From the NCBI GenBank assembly GCA_937895715.1, contig CALBLZ010000054.1, positions 1 to 5,465 of the forward strand: DNA of 5,465 nt. Reading direction: 5' to 3'. Source of the stretch: an uncultured Candidatus Berkelbacteria bacterium (GTDB lineage Bacteria > Patescibacteriota > UBA1384 > CAILIB01). The notes beneath the pieces are model-generated. The model had not been told where the DNA came from. It saw only the letters and a program-made list of their open reading frames with translations, and made no database searches. Shown here one piece after another: positions 1-5,465 of the stretch. The first letter of the stretch is position 1. Each line of letters begins with the position of its first letter. Made by a program: the position numbers and the translations under genes.

Positions 1-116
1 AGCAAGCTAAATTGGAAGCAGCTGAGAAAACTGAATTCGATACTGCGGCTGCCGCGCTCGAAGCCAATCTCGCACGGCTCAAGGTTTTCCAACGACGCAA
101 GAACCGCCGCCGATAA
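1..116 (+). CDS. atpC: Probable F1F0 ATP synthase epsilon subunit, C-terminal fragment
   Basis: Only the last 37 codons are present (reading frame begins at base 3, TAA stop at 114-116); the rest lies upstream of the window. The fragment is an Ala/Glu/Lys-rich stretch that should form two helices, with a segment reading ALEANLARLKVFQRRKNRRR at the very end. The pattern of a charged Ala-rich helix, then an Arg-Leu-(Lys/Arg)-Val step and a basic tail, is typical of the C-terminal helical hairpin of the epsilon subunit. In this family that hairpin contacts the gamma stalk and can inhibit ATP hydrolysis. atpC is usually the last gene of the ATP synthase operon, which fits the strong terminator that follows directly. 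Any other protein with a basic helical tail could look similar over so short a stretch, so the name is a family-level inference. Upstream sequence showing atpD would settle it. Confidence 0.55.
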   Translation, partial: QAKLEAAEKTEFDTAAAALEANLARLKVFQRRKNRRR

Positions 117-132
117 ATGTAGCATTACGCTC

Positions 133-172
133 AGCCTCCACCTGCCATCTGGCAGGTGGGGGTTCTGTTTTA
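133..172 (+). terminator. Rho-independent terminator of the upstream (atpC) operon
   Basis: A hairpin starts 16 bases after the stop codon. The core arms CCACCTGCC and GGCAGGTGG (138-146 and 151-159) pair perfectly around the loop ATCT. The stem extends outward to 133/164 through two G-U pairs, giving about 14 bp. The tail TTCTGTTTTA (163-172) is T-rich but interrupted. It separates the left-hand operon from the promoter at 186-214. Confidence 0.88.
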
Positions 173-185
173 CCCTGTAAGCAGA

Positions 186-214
186 TTGACTTTTGAGCGA
201 AATTGTGCTAGTGT
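186..214 (+). promoter_or_regulatory. Sigma70-type promoter with extended -10 for the cupin-like gene
   Basis: TTGACT (186-191) matches the -35 consensus at five of six positions. An exact 17-base spacer follows, then TAGTGT (209-214) as the -10 hexamer. The bases TGC directly before the -10 form an extended -10 element (TGnTA). Transcription should start about 7 bases downstream, near G221/A222. That is only 4-5 bases before the ATG at 226, which implies a leaderless or nearly leaderless mRNA. The promoter sits just after the preceding terminator, so this gene is an independent unit. The -10 is less than ideal at its third and fifth bases. Confidence 0.72.
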
Positions 215-225
215 TGCGGCGAGTC

Positions 226-912
226 ATGAGCTCTGTTGTGATGGGCAAGCACCGCATTGGTGCAGCTCGAATTTCGTCACCCGAGTTGGTAGGAGGCGTG
301 TTTACATACACGCTTCCGGCTGACTTTGCCGCCATCATCTTTAACCTCGGCGCTGCCAAGGTTCAACTGACCACCGACAAAACAGCCTTCAGCCTCATTG
401 GTGGTGTGCTGCAAGCCTCCCCCGTCTGTGATGACGTAGAGATCGCTGTCATCGTAGACACAGTGGTCAACATTCGCCCATCAACTGAAGGTCTCGATTT
501 GGCAGTACTGCTACTGCCTCGCCAGCTAGTTTGTGCCGAAAAGTCAGACGTACATGCGACCCTCGTCACAGAGGCTACGCACGAGCGAGGGTCAGTCATT
601 TCCTGGGTGCCTACTCGTGGTGTTCTTGACCCAACGGTCGGCGTTGCACTGCAGTGCGTGAGCCACTGCACCCAGCGGCATCTGCACGAGGAAGCTGGTG
701 AAATGATGCTGCCGCTCAAGTGGGGCGTTGACGCTGGGGTCGTCCTAAGTGGCAACGCACACAGGACCATCGGCTTTGCCGAGAACCCAGGGCCATCTCT
801 GATTGAGCCCGGCACCCCCCACCAGAGCTTTTCAGGCTCGGAGCGGGATGCTTATTGGCTCTCGGTCAAGAGCCCCTACGACCCCAACGACTTCCACCTC
901 TGCGAAATGTAG
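226..912 (+). CDS. Cupin-like protein of unknown substrate, leaderless start
   Basis: This encodes 228 residues. The C-terminal third fits the two cupin motifs. Motif 1 is HLHEEAGE (His152, His154, Glu159), matching HxH(x)4E. Motif 2 is EPGTPH ending at His199, matching PxGxxH except for Glu at the first Pro. The spacing of about 45 residues suits one beta-barrel, and the three His plus one Glu would bind a metal ion. The N-terminal part (about 1-130) is rich in alternating hydrophobic residues, suggesting beta strands, but has no recognisable motif. No signal peptide or membrane segment is visible, so it is probably cytoplasmic. The frame is also open upstream to a TTG at 193, but that codon lies inside the promoter, so ATG 226 is preferred; ATG 241 is possible. 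No Shine-Dalgarno precedes any candidate. Cupins include isomerases, dioxygenases and sugar-binding proteins, and the function here cannot be chosen from sequence. The gene is flanked by its own promoter and terminator. Confidence 0.68.
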   Translation: MSSVVMGKHRIGAARISSPELVGGVFTYTLPADFAAIIFNLGAAKVQLTTDKTAFSLIGGVLQASPVCDDVEIAVIVDTVVNIRPSTEGLDLAVLLLPRQLVCAEKSDVHATLVTEATHERGSVISWVPTRGVLDPTVGVALQCVSHCTQRHLHEEAGEMMLPLKWGVDAGVVLSGNAHRTIGFAENPGPSLIEPGTPHQSFSGSERDAYWLSVKSPYDPNDFHLCEM

Positions 913-925
913 GGTGGAACCAAAG

Positions 926-963
926 AGCGCCCCCGGTCCGCAAGGACTAGGGGCGCTACTTTT
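926..963 (+). terminator. Terminator between convergent genes, probably bidirectional
   Basis: The arms AGCGCCCC (926-933) and GGGGCGCT (950-957) pair perfectly. After one C/A mismatch and a G-U pair, GTCC pairs with GGAC around a GCAA tetraloop (940-943). TTTT follows on the plus strand at 960-963. It lies 13 bases after the cupin-like stop and just beyond the stop of the leftward glycosidase gene (962-964). Read on the minus strand, the hairpin is followed by CTTTGGTT, a weaker U-tract, so termination in that direction is plausible but less certain. Confidence 0.82.
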
Positions 964-2287
964 AATGTGAAAGATCGAGACCAAAGTGGGTCTCGAACTC
1001 TCGAACGACCGCCATCCAGGTAGCTGCGCTACAGAGGAACCCCTCGCACGACCGAGAAATGGGGATAACTCCCCAAATCCTAAAGTCAGCAGGCTCAAGA
1101 GTTCGGTGGTGCAGAATCTCGTAGAAACTTCCGTTGCGCTGATGCACTTCAGAAATCGCCAGAAAATCTGCCCAGGCTCCCTCAACCAACCTGGTTGTTT
1201 GAGCAGCAAACAGATTGCCGCGCCGCTGCAACGCCCGAGCGCGCCGCAGTCGTGCCAAGATCGAAACCTGGGCAATCCATGGGTACACGTGTCTGTTTGT
1301 GAAATCCGAGAATCCAGCAAGCATGAACTGCGTACGCAGCATGGTCGCTGGGTACCCGCGATCGAAGATACGCAAGAACCCGGAACCCGCTGCGGTTTGA
1401 GCAGCGGTGGTCAACACTCCCCGGGCAGCTGCCCTGCTCTGCGGCCAAAAGAGGCCAGCAAGCACATTGGCTGGTGAATCGATACGGGTATCATGCTGAC
1501 CTGCCTGGAAGAACCCTCGCGGGTTCCAAAAGGTGCGCATGATACTCCGCCGCATAGCACGTGACCGGCGCAGGTAGGTCTTTGCGCGAACTAGATCTCC
1601 CTGCTCGTTTGAGAGGGCCGACATGGAGTTGTGAGCCCGTTCGAACAGTATGTTGAGCAGCGAGAGTTTCCCCTTGCGCCGCACGTCATCTGCCCAATCA
1701 CCGAGCTCAGGTGAGATTACCAAACCATCCCGCGGATCCACGTACCGCTCATCGGCATCCAAGGCTCGCACCAGCGTAGGGTAGTGCGCATTTAGAAACC
1801 CACCCGCTGCACCAGCATCGTCTAGCAGGAGGTGGTTATACACCTGGGAGAAGGCGATGATCATTGCTGGGACCGTATCGATCGCCTCTACGGCAAGCGG
1901 ACTGTCCCGGTAGATAGGCTCTGGTTTGCGGCGAGACACGAGGTCTACACCAAAGCGTTTTAGCCACCCTAGTGCGTATGAGCGCACATGGTGATTGCTC
2001 TCCACCCGATACGGCACAACACCATCTGTTTCTCGCACGTAGCCGAGCATAGTTTCAAGGGTCTGTTGCAGAGAAGCTGGTGGTGCAGCAACACTAGCGA
2101 GCATTGCATCTCGCATCCAGATTTGGGGACCAAAGGCGCCTTTATCGGTAGCCCGCAGCCCAAATCCAGGCTGAAAACAAGCATCAATAACCGTAGCTGC
2201 CTCTGCCCGGAGCATAACTAGCATTTCTGCATGACGAAACGTGGGAGGGCAAACGCCATCCCGGTTGTATGACGTTATTCCTTCCAT
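962..2287 (-). CDS. Six-hairpin (alpha/alpha)6 glycosidase-like protein
   Basis: This encodes 441 residues. It looks like a glycoside hydrolase of the alpha/alpha-toroid clan, resembling amylo-alpha-1,6-glucosidase/glycogen-debranching and GH100/GH63-type proteins. Supporting motifs in order: WMRD at 57-60, the Trp-x-Arg-Asp signature that binds substrate in many of these enzymes; AIDTVPAMIIAF around 135-146; GDWADD at 196-201 followed by an Asn-containing helix; FWNPRGFF at 253-260; DSPANVLAGLFW at 270-281; HVYPWI at 333-338; and FYEIL at 388-392 near the end. Catalytic acids cannot be assigned with confidence; Asp197 or Asp200 and Glu380 or Glu390 are candidates. No signal peptide is seen, suggesting a cytoplasmic enzyme acting on an oligosaccharide or storage glucan. 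The start is set by GAGGA (2293-2297 on the minus strand), five bases before the ATG. The gene lies 82 bp after the pilus ATPase gene and converges on the cupin-like gene. Exact family and substrate remain unknown. Confidence 0.72.
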   Translation of the reverse strand: MEGITSYNRDGVCPPTFRHAEMLVMLRAEAATVIDACFQPGFGLRATDKGAFGPQIWMRDAMLASVAAPPASLQQTLETMLGYVRETDGVVPYRVESNHHVRSYALGWLKRFGVDLVSRRKPEPIYRDSPLAVEAIDTVPAMIIAFSQVYNHLLLDDAGAAGGFLNAHYPTLVRALDADERYVDPRDGLVISPELGDWADDVRRKGKLSLLNILFERAHNSMSALSNEQGDLVRAKTYLRRSRAMRRSIMRTFWNPRGFFQAGQHDTRIDSPANVLAGLFWPQSRAAARGVLTTAAQTAAGSGFLRIFDRGYPATMLRTQFMLAGFSDFTNRHVYPWIAQVSILARLRRARALQRRGNLFAAQTTRLVEGAWADFLAISEVHQRNGSFYEILHHRTLEPADFRIWGVIPISRSCEGFLCSAATWMAVVREFETHFGLDLSH

Positions 2288-2305
2288 AGTATTCCTCGTA
2301 CTGTC

Positions 2306-2326
2306 AAAGAACGCCCCGTCGGGGCG
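2306..2326 (-). terminator. Rho-independent terminator after the PilB-like gene
   Basis: Read on the minus strand, CGCCCC pairs with GGGGCG (2312-2326) around a GAC loop, followed by TTCTTT (2306-2311). The stem is short (6 bp) but all G-C, and the U-rich tail is in place. It lies about 44 bases past the ATPase stop and about 19 bases before the glycosidase ATG, so it also sits in front of that gene's ribosome binding site. Confidence 0.72.
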
Positions 2327-2338
2327 GCCTGCACTGTA

Positions 2339-2367
2339 TTAATACCTCAGAAGACGTAGGCTGTCTA
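2339..2367 (-). promoter_or_regulatory. Possible promoter for the glycosidase gene
   Basis: On the minus strand, TAGACA (2362-2367) resembles a -35 box with one mismatch. A 17-base spacer and TATTAA (2339-2344) follow as a weak -10. Its start point, near 2332, would lie upstream of the terminator hairpin at 2312-2326, so transcripts would have to pass that hairpin to reach the glycosidase gene. The site is AT-rich and could be fortuitous. No better promoter is visible between the terminator and the ATG. Confidence 0.3.
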
Positions 2368-2369
2368 CG

Positions 2370-3659
2370 CTACTCCTGAGAAACGTTGGTGAGCACCTCG
2401 GTCATGGTAGTTAGGCCTTGCTCAACCTTTGCCATGCCGTCTTCGATAAGTGAAAGAAAGCCGTGCTTGCGCAGTTCCATGAACATCTCTTGTTCACTTA
2501 CTGAGTGGGAAATAAGATTGCGAACTACTTCGTCGATAAGCACGAGCTCAAATACGCCAATTCTTCCTTGAAATCCTGTTCCAGCACATTCAGCGCACCC
2601 AGCCCCAACAAACTGCTTTTCTAGAACGCGGCCGGTAACCTGCGTGAATATCTCTTGCTCGTCTACACTGGGCACCTGCCACTGACCACATTTTTTACAG
2701 GTGACGCGCACGAGTCGCTGACAGAGAACTCCCTTAAGCGCAGCATTAATGAAGAACTTCTCAATTTCGAGGTCTCGTAAGCGTGAGATAGCCGAAACGG
2801 CACTGTTTGCATGAAGCGTCGTAAGAACTAAGTGCCCGGTTAGCGCTGCCTCGATACCAATCTGAGCAGTTTCTTGGTCGCGCACCTCACCTACAAAAAT
2901 TATGTCTGGGTTTAACCGGAGAATTACACGAAGCCCACTTGCAAATGTAAGGTCTCGGTCGTGATCAACCTGCATCTGGTTAATCCCCTGCATCACATAC
3001 TCAACCGGGTCTTCAATCGAAATGATATTTGTCGTGCCTGTATTCAGGATCTGAAGTGAACTATAGAGGGTAGAAGTTTTTCCTGCCCCAGTTGGGCCGC
3101 AAACAATAAGCAAGCCTGTTTTCAGCTTAAGTAGGCTGCTATACGCCTGAGTAACCGTTGGGCTCATGCCGTGCTCTGTAAGTTGCATCACCGAATTCGC
3201 GCTGTCGTGAATACGCAGGGCCACCATTTCACCACTAGCAACTACGGTAATGGCAACACGCACGTTAATCATGCGACTATCTTGGCTGAACAAGAATTTG
3301 CCCTCTAGTGCGGCTGTGCGACTGGTAGTGTCTAGGTTGGAAAGAACTTTAATACGCGATGCCACCGCTGCGTAAATTGCTCGCGGAATACGGGTAGCTT
3401 CTTGCAGCATGCCGTCTAGGCGCATGCGAACCAGAGTGTACTCGTTGGTTGGCTCAATCAGGATGTCGGACACCTTACGCTCAACTGCAAAGCGTAGCAA
3501 CGTATCAATAATTTCGGGAGCAGTCTGTGGCGACTGGTAAAACCGACCGAGCTGCTGAATTACCTCTGCCGTGAGGATACTCTGAAGCTGAGCAGCTGGC
3601 TGCCCTCCATCAGTCGCTCCGTTTTGTGGCGCGTCCGTCCCCGACGACCCAAACAACAT
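2370..3659 (-). CDS. pilB: Type IV pilus / type II secretion assembly ATPase (PilB/GspE family), short form
   Basis: This encodes 429 residues. The hexameric ATPase powers pilin polymerisation at the cytoplasmic face of the inner membrane. The N2 domain carries SDILIEP (64-70; the family more often has SDIHIEP) and RMRLDG (78-83). The core has Walker A GPTGAGKTST (188-197), the Asp box ending IEDPVE (215-220), the Walker B region LNPDIIFVGEVRD (249-261) with catalytic Glu258, and the His box GHLVLTTLHAN (275-285). Two CxxC pairs (Cys321/324 and Cys355/358) form the zinc-binding tetracysteine motif of PilB/GspE, which the retraction ATPase PilT lacks. Full PilB proteins are usually about 550-600 residues. 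Here the N1/MshEN domain is absent, replaced by a Gly/Asn/Gln-rich stretch of about 25 residues. The start is supported by AGGGAGG just upstream and by the lack of another Met before residue 84. No other pilus gene lies in the window, so it may be a paralogue of a full-length pilB. Confidence 0.93.
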   Translation of the reverse strand: MLFGSSGTDAPQNGATDGGQPAAQLQSILTAEVIQQLGRFYQSPQTAPEIIDTLLRFAVERKVSDILIEPTNEYTLVRMRLDGMLQEATRIPRAIYAAVASRIKVLSNLDTTSRTAALEGKFLFSQDSRMINVRVAITVVASGEMVALRIHDSANSVMQLTEHGMSPTVTQAYSSLLKLKTGLLIVCGPTGAGKTSTLYSSLQILNTGTTNIISIEDPVEYVMQGINQMQVDHDRDLTFASGLRVILRLNPDIIFVGEVRDQETAQIGIEAALTGHLVLTTLHANSAVSAISRLRDLEIEKFFINAALKGVLCQRLVRVTCKKCGQWQVPSVDEQEIFTQVTGRVLEKQFVGAGCAECAGTGFQGRIGVFELVLIDEVVRNLISHSVSEQEMFMELRKHGFLSLIEDGMAKVEQGLTTMTEVLTNVSQE

Positions 3660-3683
3660 ATCCCTCCCTTGTTACTTACAATC

Positions 3684-3712
3684 AGTATACGCCGACACTC
3701 CGTACCAAAAAA
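3684..3712 (-). promoter_or_regulatory. Possible promoter and strong ribosome binding site of the PilB-like gene
   Basis: On the minus strand TATACT (3684-3689) is a good -10 match, about 25 bases before the ATG, and would give a leader of about 18 bases. The -35 position falls on the run of T in the typA terminator (around 3707-3712) and does not match TTGACA, so the promoter is weak or needs other elements. Downstream, AAGGGAGGGAT (3660-3670) is a strong Shine-Dalgarno directly before the ATG, with tight spacing of about 3 bases after GGAGG. Confidence 0.4.
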
Positions 3713-3741
3713 GACCAGCCCCGAGTGGGACTGGTCTTTTT
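3707..3741 (-). terminator. Rho-independent terminator of typA
   Basis: An 11-bp stem pairs 3708-3718 (AAAAAGACCAG) with 3731-3741 (CTGGTCTTTTT). Beyond one mismatch, CCC pairs with GGG around the loop GAGT. On the minus strand the hairpin ends in TTTTTT (3707-3712), 16 bases past the typA stop. The outer A-T pairs make it symmetrical, so it could also work on the plus strand, though no plus-strand gene lies here. Confidence 0.9.
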
Positions 3742-3757
3742 ACCTACACGCGCCAAG

Positions 3758-5465
3758 TTATCCGCGACGAGAAGCGCGAGTACGCTCGGTTTGGGTGAGG
3801 TGTCGTTTGCGTAACCGGAGCGTCTTTGGGGTAACTTCAAGCAGCTCATCATCTTCGAGGAAGTCGAGACACTGCTCGAGGCTGAGAATTGTTGGCGGAG
3901 TAAGCGCGAGTGCGTCATCAGAACCTGAGGCGCGCACGTTGGTAAGCTTCTTTTCTTTACACACGTTAATTTCGATATCGTCTTCACGTGCGTTTAAACC
4001 AACAATCATACCTTCGTACACTTCTGTTTGTGGAGGAATAAAGGTAATTCCACGCCCTTGTGCGGTGTTTAAGCCGTATCCGACAGCTTTACCGGTATCT
4101 GAAGAGATAAGCACACCATTGCGCATCTTTGGAATGTCACCGATACTCGGCTCAAAACGAGAGAAGAGAGAGTTCATTACTGCAGTGCCCTTTGAAAGGG
4201 TAAGTAGGGTGTTTCGTAGCCCTAGCATTCCACGGGTAGTGATTTCGAAGAGTAGGCGTGAGGTGCCGTCGGCACTTTCTTCTTGCGAAAGAAGGAGGCC
4301 CTTACGACGACCGACTTCACCAGTAACTGAGCCTACAAACTCTGAGTTAACGTCGATGGTTAGCTCTTCGACTGGCTCACAAACCTTTCCATGTACTTCT
4401 TTGGTGATAACCATTGGCTTGCCTACCTGCAGCTCGAACCCTTCGCGGCGCAAGGTTTCAATGAATACTGAGAGGTGCAGCTCGCCACGACCAGAAAGAA
4501 TATAGTCACCTGACTCACCTGGCTCCATACGCATTGATACGTTGTGCTGTAGCTCTTGGTTGATGCGGTCGAGAATCTGGCGGCTTGTTACAAACTTTCC
4601 TTCACGACCTGCGAATGGAGATGTGTTTGCTGCAATCGACATCTTAAGCGTTGGCTCAGCAATGTTGATGGTTGGAAGCTGTTCTGGCGCCTGAGCGTCA
4701 GCGATGGTGTTACCAATACTCGCGGCGGCAATCCCGGTTAGGGCAACAATGTCACCCGCTTCTGCGGACGCAACCTCTACTCGCGCCAGACCCTGGCTTA
4801 CAAAAATCTTATCGATTCGGGCGTGCTGCAGCTGATCTTGGCCAGCCATTACGACAACCTGCATACCAGATTTAATCGAACCGCGGTGCACACGACCGAT
4901 AGCGTACTTTCCTTTGTAGCTGTCCCAATCGAGTGCAGAAACAAGCATCTGGAGCGGGCCATCACCGGCCTTTGGTGCAGGAACGTGCTCAAGAATTGCC
5001 TGGAAAATCGGGGCGAGATCGGCCGGCGCGCTTGCGTCGTCTGGCACTTCGTTCCACGCCTTACCGTCGCGGCCAATCGCAAAGTATACCGGGTACTCAA
5101 GCTGGGAGTCCTCGGTTGCAAGCTCTAAGAAAAGATCACCTACTTTATCGAGCACGTAATCGATACGAGCGTCGCGCTTATCAATTTTATTAACCATAAC
5201 GATAAGTTTGAGGCCGAGCTCGAGTGCCTTTTTTAGCACGAACTTGGTCTGCGGCATTGGACCTTCTTGAGCATCTACCACCAAAATAGCGCCGTCAGCC
5301 ATGCTGAGGGTGCGTTCTACCTCACCACCAAAGTCGGCGTGACCTGGCGTATCGATAATATTTATTTTGGTACCTTCCCAAAAGACAGCCGTATTTTTGG
5401 CAAGAATAGTAATGCCACGCTCACGCTCTTGAACCATGTAGTCGGTCGTGGCGGCGCCATCATGC
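3758..5465 (-). CDS. typA: TypA/BipA ribosome-associated GTPase, N-terminus cut by window edge
   Basis: This is a translational GTPase of the EF-G/LepA superfamily that binds the ribosome and in other bacteria aids ribosome assembly and stress adaptation. About 568 of roughly 600-610 residues are present. The gene runs off the right edge, losing some 35-40 residues with the P-loop (G1). Counting from the ATG at 5437, which is internal: ERERGITILAKNTA (switch I, G2) at 4-17, DTPGHADFGGEVER (G3) at 29-42, NKID (G4) at 83-86. Later come the family-typical ANTSPFAGREGKFVTSRQIL, SGRGELHLSV and KKLTNVRASG blocks and an ending close to DDELLEVTPKTLRLRKR. The C-terminal KKLTNVRASG block is characteristic of TypA and separates it from LepA and EF-G. 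Two oddities: residues just before the internal Met read HDGAATTDY, as in EF-G, and the G5 site reads FAIGRDG instead of the usual YASAxxG. An intrinsic terminator follows; the promoter is outside the window. Confidence 0.95.
   Translation of the reverse strand, partial: HDGAATTDYMVQERERGITILAKNTAVFWEGTKINIIDTPGHADFGGEVERTLSMADGAILVVDAQEGPMPQTKFVLKKALELGLKLIVMVNKIDKRDARIDYVLDKVGDLFLELATEDSQLEYPVYFAIGRDGKAWNEVPDDASAPADLAPIFQAILEHVPAPKAGDGPLQMLVSALDWDSYKGKYAIGRVHRGSIKSGMQVVVMAGQDQLQHARIDKIFVSQGLARVEVASAEAGDIVALTGIAAASIGNTIADAQAPEQLPTINIAEPTLKMSIAANTSPFAGREGKFVTSRQILDRINQELQHNVSMRMEPGESGDYILSGRGELHLSVFIETLRREGFELQVGKPMVITKEVHGKVCEPVEELTIDVNSEFVGSVTGEVGRRKGLLLSQEESADGTSRLLFEITTRGMLGLRNTLLTLSKGTAVMNSLFSRFEPSIGDIPKMRNGVLISSDTGKAVGYGLNTAQGRGITFIPPQTEVYEGMIVGLNAREDDIEINVCKEKKLTNVRASGSDDALALTPPTILSLEQCLDFLEDDELLEVTPKTLRLRKRHLTQTERTRASRRG

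Noticed and set aside
363..815. Minus-strand open frame of 150 codons opposite the cupin-like gene
   Set aside because: Its translation is Ser/Thr/Pro/Arg-rich with no motif, typical of an antisense shadow. The plus-strand frame has a promoter, terminator and cupin motifs.
976..995. Seven-base inverted repeat CGAGACC/GGTCTCG inside the glycosidase C-terminus
   Set aside because: It lies within coding sequence just before the stop and is not followed by a T-tract. It is probably incidental, since the strong hairpin just downstream explains termination.
832..1320. Minus-strand open frame of 162 codons spanning the convergent terminator
   Set aside because: It runs through the hairpin at 926-957 and overlaps both real genes in another frame. 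No motif and no ribosome binding site support it.
986..1477. Plus-strand open frame of 163 codons opposite the glycosidase gene
   Set aside because: It is antisense to a gene with recognisable family motifs. Its composition is shadow-like and no promoter precedes it.
2296..2306. TTGACA on the minus strand (about 2301-2306) as a -35 box for the glycosidase gene
   Set aside because: The nearest -10-like sequence, TACTAT, is only 10 bases away and overlaps the start codon, so the spacing is wrong. The TTTGACA is better explained as part of the terminator tail.
2353..2367. Small hairpin CGTAG/CTACG just after the PilB-like stop codon
   Set aside because: It has only five base pairs and no U-tract. 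The better terminator lies further downstream at 2306-2326.
3624..4505. Plus-strand open frame of 293 codons opposite typA
   Set aside because: It crosses the typA terminator, and its Ser/Arg/Pro-rich translation has no domain. It is an antisense shadow of a highly conserved gene.

Overview
This 5.5 kb bacterial window holds five genes. Two run rightward on the left: the tail of a probable atpC, then a cupin-like protein. Three run leftward: a glycosidase-fold protein, a type IV pilus/type II secretion assembly ATPase, and TypA/BipA. Base composition is moderate, intergenic gaps are short (about 50-110 bp), and nearly every gene has its own intrinsic terminator. The best guess for the source is a small-genome member of the Patescibacteria (CPR), possibly Saccharibacteria. 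Three things suggest this: an F-type ATPase gene close to a short PilB-like ATPase, a promoter of the form TTGAC-N-TGTGCTA with no Shine-Dalgarno downstream, and a TypA with unusual G-motifs. This placement is an inference from gene content and style; no marker gene here proves it. All five genes read with the standard code. The five visible stops are TAA or TAG, and no TGA needs to be read as an amino acid.

Layout. 1-116 (+): C-terminal tail of a probable F1-ATPase epsilon subunit, closed by a strong hairpin terminator (133-172). 186-214 (+): a well-formed sigma70-type promoter driving a 228-residue protein (226-912) whose C-terminal third carries the metal-binding motifs of a cupin. 926-957: a GCAA-loop hairpin between two convergent genes, probably serving both. 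962-2287 (-): a 441-residue protein of the (alpha/alpha)6 six-hairpin glycosidase type. 2306-2326 (-): terminator of the upstream ATPase gene. 2370-3659 (-): PilB/GspE-type assembly ATPase lacking the usual N-terminal domain. 3707-3741: terminator of typA. 3758-5465 (-): TypA/BipA, lacking only its N-terminal P-loop region, which lies beyond the window edge.

The genes do not form one pathway. The ATP synthase, pilus ATPase and TypA genes are core functions. The cupin and glycosidase genes between them look like accessory cargo and converge on each other, so they are separate transcription units. I found no CRISPR array, insertion sequence, tRNA, rRNA or convincing new multi-gene system. The points most worth following are the leaderless-looking cupin gene, the glycosidase of unknown substrate, and the EF-G-like switch I and altered G5 motif in TypA.
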